Below, piece after piece: positions 29,303 to 39,307 of a stretch of DNA of 64,000 nt; position 1 is the stretch's first letter; every line of letters starts with the position of its first letter. The translations under genes were made by a program, and so were the position numbers. The stretch covers positions 248,001-312,000 of the forward strand of contig NZ_CAJHOA010000003.1 in NCBI RefSeq assembly GCF_905120345.1, in the 5' to 3' direction. The notes under the pieces are model-generated. The model did no database searches, was not told the DNA's origin, and was given only the letters and a program-made list of their open reading frames with translations. The DNA comes from Denitrificimonas caeni (lineage in GTDB: Bacteria > Pseudomonadota > Gammaproteobacteria > Pseudomonadales > Pseudomonadaceae).

Positions 29303-32152
29303 TTATAAGCTGGCGATACGCGTATGTTGCTCGGTTAGGCGCGCTAATGCTTGCTCGAAATCAGCTTGCTTCGCGCGTTCTTTGTCAATCACATCGGCTG
29401 GCGCTTTCGCGACAAAGCCTTGATTGGAGAGCTTGCCCGATACACGTTTAATCTCACCGTTGAGGCGTTGCATTTCCTTATCCAGGCGCGCGAGTTCTGC
29501 CTGGGTATCGATTAAACCCGCCATTGGTACCAGAACTTGCATCTCACCCACCAGTGCTGTGGCTGACATCGGTGCTTGTTGTTCAGCGGCTAACAATGTG
29601 ACTGACTCAAGCTTAGCCAGCTTGTTCAGCGTGACACTATTAACCTCTAAACGGCGCAGATCTTCTGCAGTCGTATTACCCAGGTACAACGGAATCGGTG
29701 TGCCTGGGCCAATATTCATTTCTGCACGGATATTACGCAGAGCCAGCATCAACTCTTTCAGCCATTCGATATCGCCTTCAGCCTGCGCATCAACGGCATC
29801 GCTAGCGCTGGCAGGGAAGGGTTGCAGCATAATGGTGTCGCCGGTTTTTCCTGCCATGGGTGCAATACGCTGCCAGATCTCTTCAGTAATAAATGGCATA
29901 AACGGATGGGCTAAACGCAACGCTGCTTCCAGTACGCGCACCAAAGTACGACGTGTGCCGCGCGTACGTTCGATTGGCGCTTCTTTATCCCAGAGCACGG
30001 GTTTGGATAACTCCAAGTACCAGTCACAATACTGATTCCAGATAAACTCATACAGCGCTTGCGCGGCGAGGTCGAAACGGAAATTATCCAGTTGTCGTGC
30101 CACTTCAGCTTCAGTGCGTTGCAGTTGCGAAATAATCCAGCGATCGGCTACAGTCAGTTCGACAGGTTGCTCATCGAGGCCGCAGTCTTGTTCTTCGCAT
30201 TGCATCATCACATAACGTGCAGCGTTCCAGATTTTATTGCAGAAGTTGCGGTAGCCTTCGACGCGACCCATATCAAACTTCACATCACGACCAGTCGAGG
30301 CCAATGATAAGAAGGTAAAGCGCAGCGCATCGGTACCATAACTGGCAATGCCGTCAGCAAACTCTTCACGTGTTTGCTTCTCAATGGCTTTGGCCATTTG
30401 TGGTTGCATCATGCCACTGGTGCGTTTCTGCACTAATGACTCAAGGTCAATCCCGTCGATAATATCCAGAGGATCCAAAACGTTACCTTTGGATTTGGAC
30501 ATCTTCTGTCCTTGACTATCGCGAACGAGGCCATGCACATAGACAGTTTTAAATGGAATTTGCGCTGTACCATCTTCATTTTTCAATAGGTGCATGGTCA
30601 TCATAATCATGCGCGCGACCCAGAAGAAGATAATGTCAAAACCGGTCACCAATACATCGGTAGGGTGGAAGGTTTTTAAAAAATCAGTTTGTTCTGGCCA
30701 GCCTAGGGTTGAGAAGGTCCATAAGCCGGAGCTAAACCAAGTGTCCAGTACATCATTGTCCTGACGTAGAGCGATATCGCCAAGATCGTGTTTTGCACGT
30801 ACTTCAGCTTCATTGCGACCGACATAAACATTCCCAGCTTCATCGTACCAAGCAGGAATACGGTGTCCCCACCACAGTTGGCGACTGATGCACCAGTCTT
30901 GAATGTCGCGCATCCAGCTGAAATACATATTTTCGTATTGCTTAGGCACAAACTGAATACGGCCATCTTCAACCGCAGCAATAGCAGGCTCTGCTAAAGG
31001 TTTAGTCGATACATACCACTGGTCAGTCAACCAAGGTTCAATCACCGCGCCGGAGCGATCGCCACGTGGTGTTTTTAACGCGTGATCATCAATGCTAACC
31101 AGTAACTCTGCCGCTTGCAGTGCAGCAACAATCTGTTTACGTGCTTCAAAACGATCCAAACCGGCAAACTCGGCAGGCAAACTGCTATCCAGTTGGTTAT
31201 TAACCGTGCCATCGCTATTGAAGATCTGTGCCGATGCTAAAATTGCAGCATTCTGATCGAGAATATTGATCAGTGGCAGATTATGGCGTTTGCCCACTTC
31301 ATAGTCATTGAAGTCGTGCGCGGGGGTGATTTTTACACAACCGGTACCAAACTCAGGATCACAGTAGTCATCGCCCACAATAGGAATGCGGCGACCGACT
31401 AGGGGTAGATCAATAAAGGAACCAATCAGCGCCTTATAGCGCTCGTCTTCCGGGTGTACGGCAACTGCGCTATCACCCAGCATGGTTTCTGGACGCGTAG
31501 TGGCAACCACTAAATAGTCTTGACCTTCGGCGGTTTTCGCACCATCGGCCAGCGGATAGCGCAGATTCCAAAGGTGACCTTTCTCATCGTGGTTTTCCAC
31601 TTCGAGGTCGGAAATGGCGGTATGAAATTTAGGGTCCCAGTTTACTAAGCGTTTGCCGCGGTAAATCAGTCCGTCTTCATGCAAGCGCACAAAAGCTTCT
31701 TTAACCGCCTCGGACATTCCATCATCCATGGTAAAGCGCTCACGCGACCAATCCACCGAGCTACCCAGACGACGAATTTGACGGGTAATCGTACCGCCAG
31801 ATTCTTCTTTCCATTTCCAGACTTTGTCTAAGAAGGCTTCGCGGCCCAAGTCGTGGCGGTCAAGGCCTTGCGCAGCTAATTGGCGTTCTACCACCATTTG
31901 CGTGGCGATACCTGCGTGGTCAGTACCGGGCTGCCAAAGGGTGTTACGGCCTTGCATACGGCGGTAACGAATCAGCGCATCCATAATGGCATTATTAAAA
32001 CCATGACCCATATGTAAGCTGCCAGTGACGTTCGGCGGCGGAATCATAATGGTGTACGGTTGACCAGAACCTTGGGGCGCAAAGTATTGATTGGTTTCCC
32101 ATGACTGGTACCAAGTGGCTTCAATGGCGTGCGGCTGATAGGTCTTATCCAT
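29303..32152 (-). CDS. valS: Valyl-tRNA synthetase
   Basis: Class I synthetase, 949 residues. The HIGH motif is in [17 protein letters not shown] (about residues 39-55), the CP1 editing domain follows with [19 protein letters not shown], the KMSKS motif is in [14 protein letters not shown] (about residue 550), then the anticodon-binding domain and a C-terminal coiled coil ([20 protein letters not shown]). Monocistronic. Upstream lies a 340-bp gap shared with the riboflavin leader. Confidence 0.98.
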   Translation of the reverse strand: MDKTYQPHAIEATWYQSWETNQYFAPQGSGQPYTIMIPPPNVTGSLHMGHGFNNAIMDALIRYRRMQGRNTLWQPGTDHAGIATQMVVERQLAAQGLDRHDLGREAFLDKVWKWKEESGGTITRQIRRLGSSVDWSRERFTMDDGMSEAVKEAFVRLHEDGLIYRGKRLVNWDPKFHTAISDLEVENHDEKGHLWNLRYPLADGAKTAEGQDYLVVATTRPETMLGDSAVAVHPEDERYKALIGSFIDLPLVGRRIPIVGDDYCDPEFGTGCVKITPAHDFNDYEVGKRHNLPLINILDQNAAILASAQIFNSDGTVNNQLDSSLPAEFAGLDRFEARKQIVAALQAAELLVSIDDHALKTPRGDRSGAVIEPWLTDQWYVSTKPLAEPAIAAVEDGRIQFVPKQYENMYFSWMRDIQDWCISRQLWWGHRIPAWYDEAGNVYVGRNEAEVRAKHDLGDIALRQDNDVLDTWFSSGLWTFSTLGWPEQTDFLKTFHPTDVLVTGFDIIFFWVARMIMMTMHLLKNEDGTAQIPFKTVYVHGLVRDSQGQKMSKSKGNVLDPLDIIDGIDLESLVQKRTSGMMQPQMAKAIEKQTREEFADGIASYGTDALRFTFLSLASTGRDVKFDMGRVEGYRNFCNKIWNAARYVMMQCEEQDCGLDEQPVELTVADRWIISQLQRTEAEVARQLDNFRFDLAAQALYEFIWNQYCDWYLELSKPVLWDKEAPIERTRGTRRTLVRVLEAALRLAHPFMPFITEEIWQRIAPMAGKTGDTIMLQPFPASASDAVDAQAEGDIEWLKELMLALRNIRAEMNIGPGTPIPLYLGNTTAEDLRRLEVNSVTLNKLAKLESVTLLAAEQQAPMSATALVGEMQVLVPMAGLIDTQAELARLDKEMQRLNGEIKRVSGKLSNQGFVAKAPADVIDKERAKQADFEQALARLTEQHTRIASL

Positions 32153-32489
32153 AGTGCGGCGGGACCCCTAAATAGAATACGGCTAATCGGAAAACCGCAA
32201 AGTATACCGTCAAACGGGCTTTGGCCATAGGTTAAGACCGATGATTTACTAATAAAGTGACCTTTTAAAGCTGTTGAGTCAGATTGTGGTGAGTTTGCTG
32301 TATTGATTTCAAGAGGGGTGCGCAGCTGATAAAGCGTCGATTGTTGCTTGTCCGCTCTAAGGCTGTAATACATTCGGTTGCTCTACTATTTGGTGACAGC
32401 TAGGCTTTGTGCATAGCAACTCCAGCCAAGCCGTGCAGTGCAGTCTAATATGTGGTAAAACGTATAGCGCCACCCTACTAAAGGTGTTG
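32153..32489. other. Divergent valS / riboflavin-operon control region
   Basis: About 337 bp without a gene. TAATAT at 32446-32451 is a plausible rightward -10 with a weak -35 (CAGCCA, 17 bp upstream), giving a start just ahead of the FMN riboswitch. No clear leftward valS promoter was identified. No repeats seen. Confidence 0.45.
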
Positions 32490-32651
32490 GTGACGTTCTC
32501 AGGGCGGGGCGAGATTCCCCACCGGTGGTAATTGCTTAATAAAAGCATAGCCCACGAGCGCTTGGTTACGCTGGTGCATAAGGTAAGCAAGGTCAGCAGA
32601 CTTGGTGAGATCCCAAGGCCGACGGTTACAGTCCGGATGAAGAGAGAACGG
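32490..32651 (+). promoter_or_regulatory. FMN riboswitch (RFN element)
   Basis: All conserved blocks are present in order: GTTCTCAGGGCGGGGCGA, ATTCCCCACCGGTGG, a variable arm, AGCCCACGAGCG, GGTCAGCAGACTTGGTGAGA, CCGACGGTTACAGTCCGGA, and closing GAAGAGAGAAC. The terminal stem pairs GTTCTC with GAGAAC. Downstream, a CCGTGCA / TGCACGG hairpin (about 32660-32679) and the ribosome site CGGAGG at 32763 may form the expression platform. FMN binding should repress ribC-ribBX-ribH and the downstream genes. Confidence 0.97.
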
Positions 32652-32772
32652 GATCCGTTACCGTGCATATCTTGCACGGCACACTCCCATTCGATCAAAA
32701 ATAGCCTTGTTTGATAGTAAACAGGAGATCGACACAGACGAGTCATATCAATTCGTTATGTGCGGAGGTTTT

Positions 32773-33435
32773 ATGTTCACAGGAATAATCGAATCGATAG
32801 GTCGTATTCGTAGCATGACCCCGAAAGGTGGTGATGTGCGCGTACACGTGTCCACAGGAAAGTTAGATTTAACCGATGTAAAGCTGGGCGACAGCATTGC
32901 TGTTAATGGTATTTGCTTGACCGTAGTAGAATTGCCAGGTGATGGCTTTTGTGCGGATGTTAGCCGAGAAACTTTGGCACGAACGGCCTTGGTTAACTTA
33001 AAAAGCGGCAGTCCAGTCAACTTGGAAAAAGCTTTATTGCCGACCACTCGTTTAGGCGGGCATTTGGTCAGTGGCCACGTTGATGGTGTTGGTGAAGTAT
33101 TGTCACGCAGCGAAAATGCACGGGCGATCCAGTTCTGGGTACGTGCACCGAAAGAGCTGGCGCGTTATATCGCCATGAAAGGCTCGATTACCGTGGATGG
33201 CGTGAGTCTCACGGTCAATGGCGTCAATGGCAGTGAGTTTGAATTGACCATTGTTCCGCATACCTTGCAAGAAACCATTATGGCCGACTATCAAGCAGGG
33301 CATTTAGTTAATCTCGAAATTGACTTAATTGCTCGCTACCTTGAGCGCTTATTGCAAGGTGAGCATGCCGCTGAACCGACCAGCCACGCCATTACTGCGG
33401 GCTTTCTCGCAGAGCATGGCTTTATGCGTTCTTAA
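32773..33435 (+). CDS. ribC: Riboflavin synthase alpha chain
   Basis: Dismutates two 6,7-dimethyl-8-ribityllumazine molecules to riboflavin. It has 220 residues from the ATG at 32773 (MFTGIIESIGRI), with CGGAGG upstream; the frame also runs 22 codons further up into the leader, which is not coding. Two tandem lumazine-binding repeats: N-terminal (GDSIAVNGICLTV, about residues 37-49) and C-terminal (KGSITVDGVSLTVNGV, about residues 136-151). First gene behind the FMN riboswitch. In E. coli the equivalent gene is called ribC/ribE. Confidence 0.96.
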   Translation: MFTGIIESIGRIRSMTPKGGDVRVHVSTGKLDLTDVKLGDSIAVNGICLTVVELPGDGFCADVSRETLARTALVNLKSGSPVNLEKALLPTTRLGGHLVSGHVDGVGEVLSRSENARAIQFWVRAPKELARYIAMKGSITVDGVSLTVNGVNGSEFELTIVPHTLQETIMADYQAGHLVNLEIDLIARYLERLLQGEHAAEPTSHAITAGFLAEHGFMRS

Positions 33436-33450
33436 TTGAAGGGTTATCTC

Positions 33451-34557
33451 GTGTCATTAAATACTATTGAAGAAATTGTTGCAGATATTCGTGCTGGCAA
33501 AATGGTCATCTTGATGGATGATGAAGACCGCGAAAACGAAGGTGATTTAATTATCGCTTCTGAGTGCGTCACTGCCGAACATATTAACTTTATGGCCAAG
33601 CATGCGCGCGGCTTGATTTGTATGCCGATGAGCGTTGAGCGCTGTGAGCGTTTAGGCTTGCCGTTAATGGCGCAGCACAACGGCTCAGGTTTCGGTACCA
33701 AGTTTACTGTTTCGATTGAAGCGGCAGTTGGCGTTACCACCGGTATCTCTGCGGCTGACCGTGCGCGTACTGTGCAAGCTGCCGCGGCCAAAGATGCAGT
33801 TGCCGCTGATATCGTCAGTCCGGGCCATATTTTCCCATTGATGGGGCAGGTGGGTGGTGTCTTAGCTCGTGCGGGACATACTGAAGCTGCTTGTGATTTA
33901 GCGCGCTTGGGTGGCTACGAGCCAAGTGGCGTGATCTGTGAAATTATGAATGATGACGGCACCATGGCGCGCCGTCCTGAATTGGAAATCTTTGCCCAAG
34001 AACACGGTATTAAAATCGGTACTATTGCTGATTTGATTCATTACCGCATGATGAATGAGCGTACCATTGAGCGTGTTTCAACACAGATGCTTGATAGTGA
34101 GTTGGGTAAATTTAATTTAGTTACTTACCGTGAGTCGACTGCAGGTGATGTTCATTTGGCACTGACTTTAGGTACTATTAGCCCTGAAGAGCCCACCTTA
34201 GTGCGTGTTCATAATATGGACCCGCTGCGTGACTTATTTATGGTTAAGAATGACGGTCGATGGAGTTTGCGTGGTGCCATGGCCGAAGTGGCTAAAGCAG
34301 GCAGTGGCGTCGTATTGTTATTGGGTAACCAGATGACTGGCTCCAGCTTGCTTGAGCATTTAGAGCGTCAATTAGGTAACGATGGTGATGTGAAAGCCAC
34401 CAAAACGTCGGGCACCTACAGTACTGTAGGTGCGGGTTCGCAGATTTTGCGTGACCTTGGTGTGCGTAAAATGCGCTTATTAAGTACGCCAATGCGCTTT
34501 AATGCCATATCCGGATTCGACTTAGAAGTTGTAGAATACCTGCAACCGCAGGATTAA
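33451..34557 (+). CDS. ribB: 3,4-dihydroxy-2-butanone-4-phosphate synthase with degenerate GTP cyclohydrolase II domain
   Basis: 368 residues from a GTG at 33451. The RibB half (1-200) is intact: [17 protein letters not shown] with the acidic metal site, [31 protein letters not shown]. The C-terminal half has the GTP cyclohydrolase II fold, but the Zn-binding cysteines (normally a GE-C-x10-C-x-C pattern) are missing: the equivalent stretch reads [11 protein letters not shown]. It therefore probably makes only the butanone phosphate (the RibBX type), and a separate ribA should exist elsewhere. Second gene of the riboswitch operon. Confidence 0.93.
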   Translation: MSLNTIEEIVADIRAGKMVILMDDEDRENEGDLIIASECVTAEHINFMAKHARGLICMPMSVERCERLGLPLMAQHNGSGFGTKFTVSIEAAVGVTTGISAADRARTVQAAAAKDAVAADIVSPGHIFPLMGQVGGVLARAGHTEAACDLARLGGYEPSGVICEIMNDDGTMARRPELEIFAQEHGIKIGTIADLIHYRMMNERTIERVSTQMLDSELGKFNLVTYRESTAGDVHLALTLGTISPEEPTLVRVHNMDPLRDLFMVKNDGRWSLRGAMAEVAKAGSGVVLLLGNQMTGSSLLEHLERQLGNDGDVKATKTSGTYSTVGAGSQILRDLGVRKMRLLSTPMRFNAISGFDLEVVEYLQPQD

Positions 34558-34565
34558 CTGTTATT

Positions 34566-34588
34566 GGAGCGGCAGCTAGCGCCGCTCC
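34566..34588 (+). other. Hairpin between ribB and ribH
   Basis: GGAGCGGC and GCCGCTCC, a perfect 8-bp GC stem with a 7-nt loop, 9 bases after the ribB stop and just ahead of the ribH ribosome site. Followed by a T-containing stretch. Either an attenuator or an mRNA processing/stability element. Confidence 0.5.
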
Positions 34589-34613
34589 TTCGCTCTTTAT
34601 TAGGATGAAAAAC

Positions 34614-35090
34614 ATGACCTTGAAGACAATCGAAGGTACCTTTATTGCCCCACAAGGCAAGTTTGCGCTGGTTGTTGGCCGTTTCAACAGCTTTGTTGTA
34701 GAAAGCTTGGTTGAAGGCGCAATTGATACATTAGTACGCCACGGTGTCAGCAAAGATGCAATTACCGTGATTCGTGCACCAGGTGCTTTTGAGCTGCCTT
34801 TAGTTGCACAAAAAGTTGCTGAGCGTAAAGAGTACGCGGCAATTATTGCTTTAGGTGCAGTGATTCGTGGTGGTACCCCGCACTTTGAATATGTTTCAGG
34901 TGAGTGCACTAAAGGTTTAGCACAAGTGTCTATGCAGTTTGGTGTACCGGTCGCCTTTGGCGTATTAACCGTTGACTCGATTGAGCAGGCGATTGAACGT
35001 TCAGGTACTAAAGCAGGTAACAAGGGTGTGGAAGCAGCGCTATCAGCGCTGGAGATGGTGAGCCTGCTTGCGCAGCTGGAGGCCAAGTGA
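34614..35090 (+). CDS. ribH: 6,7-dimethyl-8-ribityllumazine synthase
   Basis: Condenses the RibB product with the pyrimidine to give lumazine; forms multimeric shells. It has 158 residues from the ATG at 34614 ([13 protein letters not shown]), chosen because AGGATG lies at good spacing; the ATG 9 bases earlier overlaps that site. Motifs: [36 protein letters not shown]. The end overlaps nusB. Confidence 0.97.
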   Translation: MTLKTIEGTFIAPQGKFALVVGRFNSFVVESLVEGAIDTLVRHGVSKDAITVIRAPGAFELPLVAQKVAERKEYAAIIALGAVIRGGTPHFEYVSGECTKGLAQVSMQFGVPVAFGVLTVDSIEQAIERSGTKAGNKGVEAALSALEMVSLLAQLEAK

Positions 35091-35581
35091 GCTTAAATAA
35101 CGACGACTGTCGTGATAACCCACCGCCGCGTGCTAAAGGTCGGATTGCCATGCGCCGTGTTGCGCGCACCTTGGCAATGCAAGCGTTATATCAGTGGCAT
35201 GTGGCTGGACAAAACTTGAATGAAATTGAAGCGCAGTTTCGCGTGGATAATGATTTCAATGGCGTCGACGGTGTATATTTCAATGAGATCTTACGTGGCG
35301 TGCCAGGTAAGAAAAGTGAAATTGATGCACTGATCGAGCCTTATCTTGATCGTCCGATGCACGAGCTGGATCCGGTTGAGTGGGCTATTCTACGTTTAGC
35401 GACATGGGAGTTGAGTACGCGTATTGATGTACCTTACCGTGTCGTGATTAATGAAGGCATCGAGTTGGCCAAAGTCTTTGGCGCAACCGATGGTCATAAG
35501 TACGTCAACGGTGTACTGGATAAATTAGCCCTGCGCTTGCGCGGAGCAGAAATTCGTGACGCTAAACTCAATAAAAACTAA
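35087..35581 (+). CDS. nusB: Transcription antitermination factor NusB
   Basis: All-helical RNA-binding protein that works with NusE in rRNA antitermination. 164 residues from a GTG overlapping the ribH stop. Family segments: [35 protein letters not shown], and [28 protein letters not shown]. Conserved coupling with ribH. Confidence 0.97.
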   Translation: MSLNNDDCRDNPPPRAKGRIAMRRVARTLAMQALYQWHVAGQNLNEIEAQFRVDNDFNGVDGVYFNEILRGVPGKKSEIDALIEPYLDRPMHELDPVEWAILRLATWELSTRIDVPYRVVINEGIELAKVFGATDGHKYVNGVLDKLALRLRGAEIRDAKLNKN

Positions 35582-35626
35582 GTCGATGCTGCGCTCGCCA
35601 CGCTTGAGCACGGCGAGTGTTGCTTG

Positions 35627-36592
35627 ATGAATGAATTTGAGTTGATTCAACATTTTTTCACCCGCTCTGCCTGCGCGCAGGGCGGTGAAAATATCTCTTT
35701 AGGTATTGGTGACGATTGCGCACTGCTGCATATTCCTGCAGAGCATCGTTGTGCAATATCCACCGATACTCTAGTCAGTGGTATTCACTTCCCTGAAAAC
35801 GCTCCCGCTTTTTTACTCGGTCAGCGCGCTTTAGCCGTTGCCGTCAGTGATTTGGCAGCGATGGGTGCGGTGCCGATTGGCTTTACCTTAGCGATTACTT
35901 TGCCGCAGATTGATGCCGACTGGTTGCACGCCTTCAGTGAAGGTTTAAGCGCTATGGCACAGCGCTGTGCGATTGGCTTAGTGGGTGGGGACACCACGCG
36001 CGGTCCGCTAGCGATGACTGTTACGGTGATGGGCGCAGTGCCTAAACATCAGGCGTTATTGCGTTCAGCTGCGCAAGAGGGTGATCTACTCTGTGTCAGT
36101 GGCCCGCTAGGTGCTGCCGCCGCCGCAGTGCCTGTGGTGTTGGGTGATATTGATCCCCAAACAGTTTCGGCAGCAACCTTACAGCAGTTATTGGCGGCGT
36201 ACTGGTCGCCACAACCGCAGCTGGCGCTGGGGCAATATTTGCGCGGCACAGCCCATGCTGCTCTAGACATTTCCGATGGTTTATTAGCCGACTGTGGGCA
36301 TATCGCTAAAGCGTCCAATCTCTGTCTGCAGATTCAGCAAGCACAAGTGCCAGTCGCTGCTGCAGCACGCCAACTGTTAGGCGATAGTGCTGCATTACAG
36401 TGTGCACTCAGCGGTGGTGATGATTATCAGCTGGCCTTTACGATTGCGCCGAGTGGGTTAATGCTCCTGCAGCAACACTTTCCTGATGTGCGGGTGATCG
36501 GTCAGGCTTGTGTCGGTACAGGCGTACAGCTCTTAGATGAAACCAGGCAATCGATTGCTCAACTGCACAGTGGCTATCAGCATTTTGAATAA
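35627..36592 (+). CDS. thiL: Thiamine-monophosphate kinase
   Basis: Phosphorylates thiamine monophosphate to the active diphosphate. It has 321 residues from the ATG at 35627 (a TTG one codon earlier is possible). AIR-synthase-like fold: N-terminal GIGDDCALL, TDTLVSGIHF, then AVAVSDLAAMGAVPIGFTL, GGDTTRG, and the C-terminal ISDGLLADCGHIA with SGGDDYQL. It follows nusB within the riboswitch operon and precedes pgpA. Confidence 0.96.
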   Translation: MNEFELIQHFFTRSACAQGGENISLGIGDDCALLHIPAEHRCAISTDTLVSGIHFPENAPAFLLGQRALAVAVSDLAAMGAVPIGFTLAITLPQIDADWLHAFSEGLSAMAQRCAIGLVGGDTTRGPLAMTVTVMGAVPKHQALLRSAAQEGDLLCVSGPLGAAAAAVPVVLGDIDPQTVSAATLQQLLAAYWSPQPQLALGQYLRGTAHAALDISDGLLADCGHIAKASNLCLQIQQAQVPVAAAARQLLGDSAALQCALSGGDDYQLAFTIAPSGLMLLQQHFPDVRVIGQACVGTGVQLLDETRQSIAQLHSGYQHFE

Positions 36593-36605
36593 GGATATAG
36601 AACCC

Positions 36606-37091
36606 ATGCGCGCACCTAAAGTGTGGAGCAATTTCTGGCATTTCCTAGCCTTTGGCTTTGGCACAGGGTTGGCTAAAAAAGCACCCGGCACCTGGGGTAC
36701 ACTCGCAGGCTTAGCCGTGATGCCGTTGCTGTATATGCTGCCGCTCGCAGGGGCTTTAGTGTTTATCGTCGTGGTGAGCCTATTCGGATTTTGGCTGTGC
36801 GGTCGAGTCGCTGATGATTTAGGCGTACACGATCATGGCGGTATTGTCTGGGATGAGATGGTGGGTATCTGGATGACGCTGATCCTCTTGCCCAATACCT
36901 GGCAATGGTGGGTGCTTGGTTTTGTTCTATTTCGCGTGCTGGATATTGTAAAACCTTGGCCCATTTCATTGCTTGATCGTCATATCGGTGGCGGCTTGGG
37001 CATTATGCTCGACGATATGCTCGCAGGTCTGATTGCTGGCGCATTATTATATGCGCTGTGGTCGGCAGACTTGGTGCTGTTAGCCAGTTGA
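36606..37091 (+). CDS. pgpA: Phosphatidylglycerophosphatase A
   Basis: Inner-membrane phosphatase that makes phosphatidylglycerol from its phosphate. From the ATG at 36606 it is 161 residues; the longer frame overlapping thiL is rejected because MRAPKVWSNFWHFLAFGFG matches the family start and AAGGAT precedes it. Motifs: KKAPGTWGTL, HDHGGIVWDEMVGIW, FRVLDIVKPWPI, and GIMLDDMLAGL with the acidic residues. Last gene of the operon. Its substrate comes from PgsA, encoded at 18 kb. Confidence 0.96.
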   Translation: MRAPKVWSNFWHFLAFGFGTGLAKKAPGTWGTLAGLAVMPLLYMLPLAGALVFIVVVSLFGFWLCGRVADDLGVHDHGGIVWDEMVGIWMTLILLPNTWQWWVLGFVLFRVLDIVKPWPISLLDRHIGGGLGIMLDDMLAGLIAGALLYALWSADLVLLAS

Positions 37092-37103
37092 AAACAGTCT
37101 TTT

Positions 37104-37139
37104 AAGCAGCGTGCAACCTATCGATCATGCTGCTTATTT
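37104..37139 (+). terminator. Probable terminator of the riboflavin operon
   Basis: AAGCAGC and GCTGCTT arms with an 18-nt loop that can extend the stem by wobble pairing, followed by ATTTA. Moderate strength. Confidence 0.5.
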
Positions 37140-37293
37140 AGCGTTTAATGCGTGTCTTTAAACCTTTATCTGACGGTGCCTTGAGGCATGCTTAATATTT
37201 AGCATCCTCTGGTATACGACTGCTAGACAGTTTTGCTTACGAGAAAGATAGGCTACTATCCGTATCTATGTTTTTAATAAGCGATCAGTCCGT

Positions 37294-37776
37294 ATGTATT
37301 GTCCTTTCTGTGGCGCCAATGATACCAAGGTGATTGACTCGCGCTTAGTCGCGAATGGCGATCAAGTGCGCCGTCGTCGTGAATGCTTACTGTGCGAAGA
37401 ACGTTTTACGACCTTTGAAACGGCTGACTTAATCTTGCCGCGTCTGATTAAGCAAGATGGCAGTCGCCAACCTTTTGATGAGGATAAGTTTCGTGCCGGC
37501 ATGTTACGTGCGCTGGAAAAGCGTCCGGTCAGTTTGGAGCGTTTAGAGGAAGCTGTGGCGCGAATTAAACGTAAATTGCGCGCGACGGGTGAGCGTGAAG
37601 TGCAATCTTTGGTCGTCGGTGAGCTGGTGATGAATGAGCTGAAAAAGTTGGATGAAGTCGCCTATATTCGCTTCGCCTCAGTCTATCGCCGCTTTCAAGA
37701 TCTCAACGAGTTTCGTAAGGAAATCGATCTGATGGCTAGCAGTTCAGCCGACGCTAGTAATAGCATAGACGAATGA
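37294..37776 (+). CDS. nrdR: Transcriptional repressor NrdR
   Basis: ATP/dATP-sensing repressor of ribonucleotide reductase genes. 160 residues. The N-terminal Zn ribbon has cysteine pairs CPFC (residues 3-6) and CLLC (residues 31-34) with [17 protein letters not shown]; the ATP cone domain follows ([23 protein letters not shown]). The stop overlaps ribD (ATGA). The nrdR-ribD pair is conserved in proteobacteria, but here it stands after pgpA instead of ahead of ribC. Confidence 0.97.
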   Translation: MYCPFCGANDTKVIDSRLVANGDQVRRRRECLLCEERFTTFETADLILPRLIKQDGSRQPFDEDKFRAGMLRALEKRPVSLERLEEAVARIKRKLRATGEREVQSLVVGELVMNELKKLDEVAYIRFASVYRRFQDLNEFRKEIDLMASSSADASNSIDE

Positions 37777-38882
37777 ACGATCAAGTCTATATGGCGCAGG
37801 CCTTGCGCCTCGCTGAGCAGGGTCTCTACAGTACTCATCCGAATCCGCGTGTGGGTTGTGTGGTGGTTGCGAACCAGCAAGTGGTCGGTGAGGGTTGGCA
37901 TGTGCGTGCCGGCGAACCGCATGCTGAAGTGCATGCGTTGCGCCAAGCAGGAGCTCTAGCTCAAGGCGCCACTGCCTATGTAACGCTGGAACCCTGCAGT
38001 CATCATGGCCTGACACCGCCGTGTGCAGACGCTTTAGTGCAAGCAGGAGTGCAGCGCGTGGTGATTGCGATGCAAGATCCTAATCCGCAGGTGGCTGGGC
38101 GGGGTATTGCCCATTTACGTGCTCAAGGTATTCAAGTTGATCTGCTGAGTGGCGAACTCAGCGTTGCCGCGCGGACATTAAATTGTGGTTTTGTGAAGCG
38201 TATGGAAACAGGCTTGCCTTTTGTACGCTTAAAATTAGCGATGAGCTTAGATGGCCGAACTGCCATGGCCAGTGGCGAAAGTCAGTGGATTACCGGCCCT
38301 GCTGCGCGTGCTGATGTGCAGAGTTTACGTGCGCGCTCCAGTGCGATTATTACCGGTGCCGATACGGTGATCACTGATAATGCCCGGCTCACCGTGCGTG
38401 CTGATGAATTGCTGGTGAGTGCCGAGCAGCGTGATTTAGCTCTGTCGCGACCACCGTTGCGCATTGTGCTTGACGGGCGTTTACGTGTGCCGACGGATGT
38501 TGCGTTTTTCACTGCAGGGCCGGCTTTAGTGGTTACCCATCAATGTCCGCCCACTCATACGGCAGAGATCGAATACCTGCAGTTGCCGGAGGTTAACGGA
38601 TATGTAGATTTGCAGGCATTATTGTATGAGTTGGCGCAGCGTGGTATCAGTGAGCTCATGGTTGAAGCAGGTCCGCGATTGGCTGGCGCCTTTGTTCAAG
38701 CTGGTCTGGTCGATGAACTGTATATCTATATGGCAGCCACTCTGTTGGGGTCAAGCGCGCAGCCATTAATGCAGTTACCGATTGATCTGATGGCCGATGC
38801 GCTGCCTTTACGCATCGTTGAGATGCGCGCGTTAGCTAATGATTGGCGAATTATTGCGCGTCCAGTGACTCATGATGCTTAG
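37773..38882 (+). CDS. ribD: Bifunctional riboflavin deaminase/reductase
   Basis: Carries out the pyrimidine deamination and ribosyl reduction steps of riboflavin synthesis. 369 residues. Deaminase domain (1-145): Zn motif HAEVHAL and [11 protein letters not shown]. Reductase domain (about 146-369): [34 protein letters not shown] and [22 protein letters not shown]. No FMN riboswitch is visible ahead of nrdR-ribD. The stop overlaps the convergent downstream gene by 4 bases. Confidence 0.97.
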   Translation: MNDQVYMAQALRLAEQGLYSTHPNPRVGCVVVANQQVVGEGWHVRAGEPHAEVHALRQAGALAQGATAYVTLEPCSHHGLTPPCADALVQAGVQRVVIAMQDPNPQVAGRGIAHLRAQGIQVDLLSGELSVAARTLNCGFVKRMETGLPFVRLKLAMSLDGRTAMASGESQWITGPAARADVQSLRARSSAIITGADTVITDNARLTVRADELLVSAEQRDLALSRPPLRIVLDGRLRVPTDVAFFTAGPALVVTHQCPPTHTAEIEYLQLPEVNGYVDLQALLYELAQRGISELMVEAGPRLAGAFVQAGLVDELYIYMAATLLGSSAQPLMQLPIDLMADALPLRIVEMRALANDWRIIARPVTHDA

Positions 38883-39259
38883 GCGTATTGAGATAAACGG
38901 TCGCTGGCTATAATAGCGCTTAATTCTGCAAATAGTTCGTCAGCTTCTGCTGGCGAACAGTCTTCACCATAACGCTTACGCAAACCAAAGTCGCTGAGGG
39001 TGATATGCACATCTGCTTGTACATGATGTCGGGCTAAACAGGCTTTGGCGCAATGTAGGTTGCAACCATCAATCGCTAAAATAGAGCGCGCTGACTGGGC
39101 TTTTTTAACCAGTGCTTTTACATCGCCACCGACTCCGGCAATGCATGACATCTCTGCGAGGCCTGCACGATCAAGACGTACTGCCAAGGTGTTGGCTAGC
39201 TGAGCAACGTTTGAGCAGCCTGAGCAAGAATAAATTAGAGGGAGTTGCGCACGGGACAT
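38879..39259 (-). CDS. DGC-domain putative zinc-binding protein
   Basis: 126-residue cytoplasmic protein from the ATG at 39259 with AGAGG upstream. Cysteine clusters: YSCSGCSNVAQLAN near the N-terminus, SCIAGVGG, and the name-giving ILAIDGCNLHCAKACL around residue 71. This is the small DGC family (COG4273-like). In Pseudomonas such genes occur near anaerobic respiration genes, which agrees with the FNR/ANR-type sites upstream. Molecular function unknown. It lies downstream of a terminator-bearing leader, so it is either read through from the 39.46-kb promoter or has its own promoter. Its stop overlaps the convergent ribD stop. Confidence 0.8.
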   Translation of the reverse strand: MSRAQLPLIYSCSGCSNVAQLANTLAVRLDRAGLAEMSCIAGVGGDVKALVKKAQSARSILAIDGCNLHCAKACLARHHVQADVHITLSDFGLRKRYGEDCSPAEADELFAELSAIIASDRLSQYA

Positions 39260-39307
39260 GTGAAACCTCTGCTTCCCAGGGCATGGAATAGCAGTGTTGC
39301 ATGTCAT

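Noticed and set aside
29122-29451. Plus-strand frames inside valS and the binding-protein gene
   Set aside because: They are antisense to clearly conserved genes and show no family features.
32357-32746. 129-residue minus-strand frame over the riboflavin leader
   Set aside because: It lies antisense to the FMN riboswitch, whose conserved sequence explains the region.
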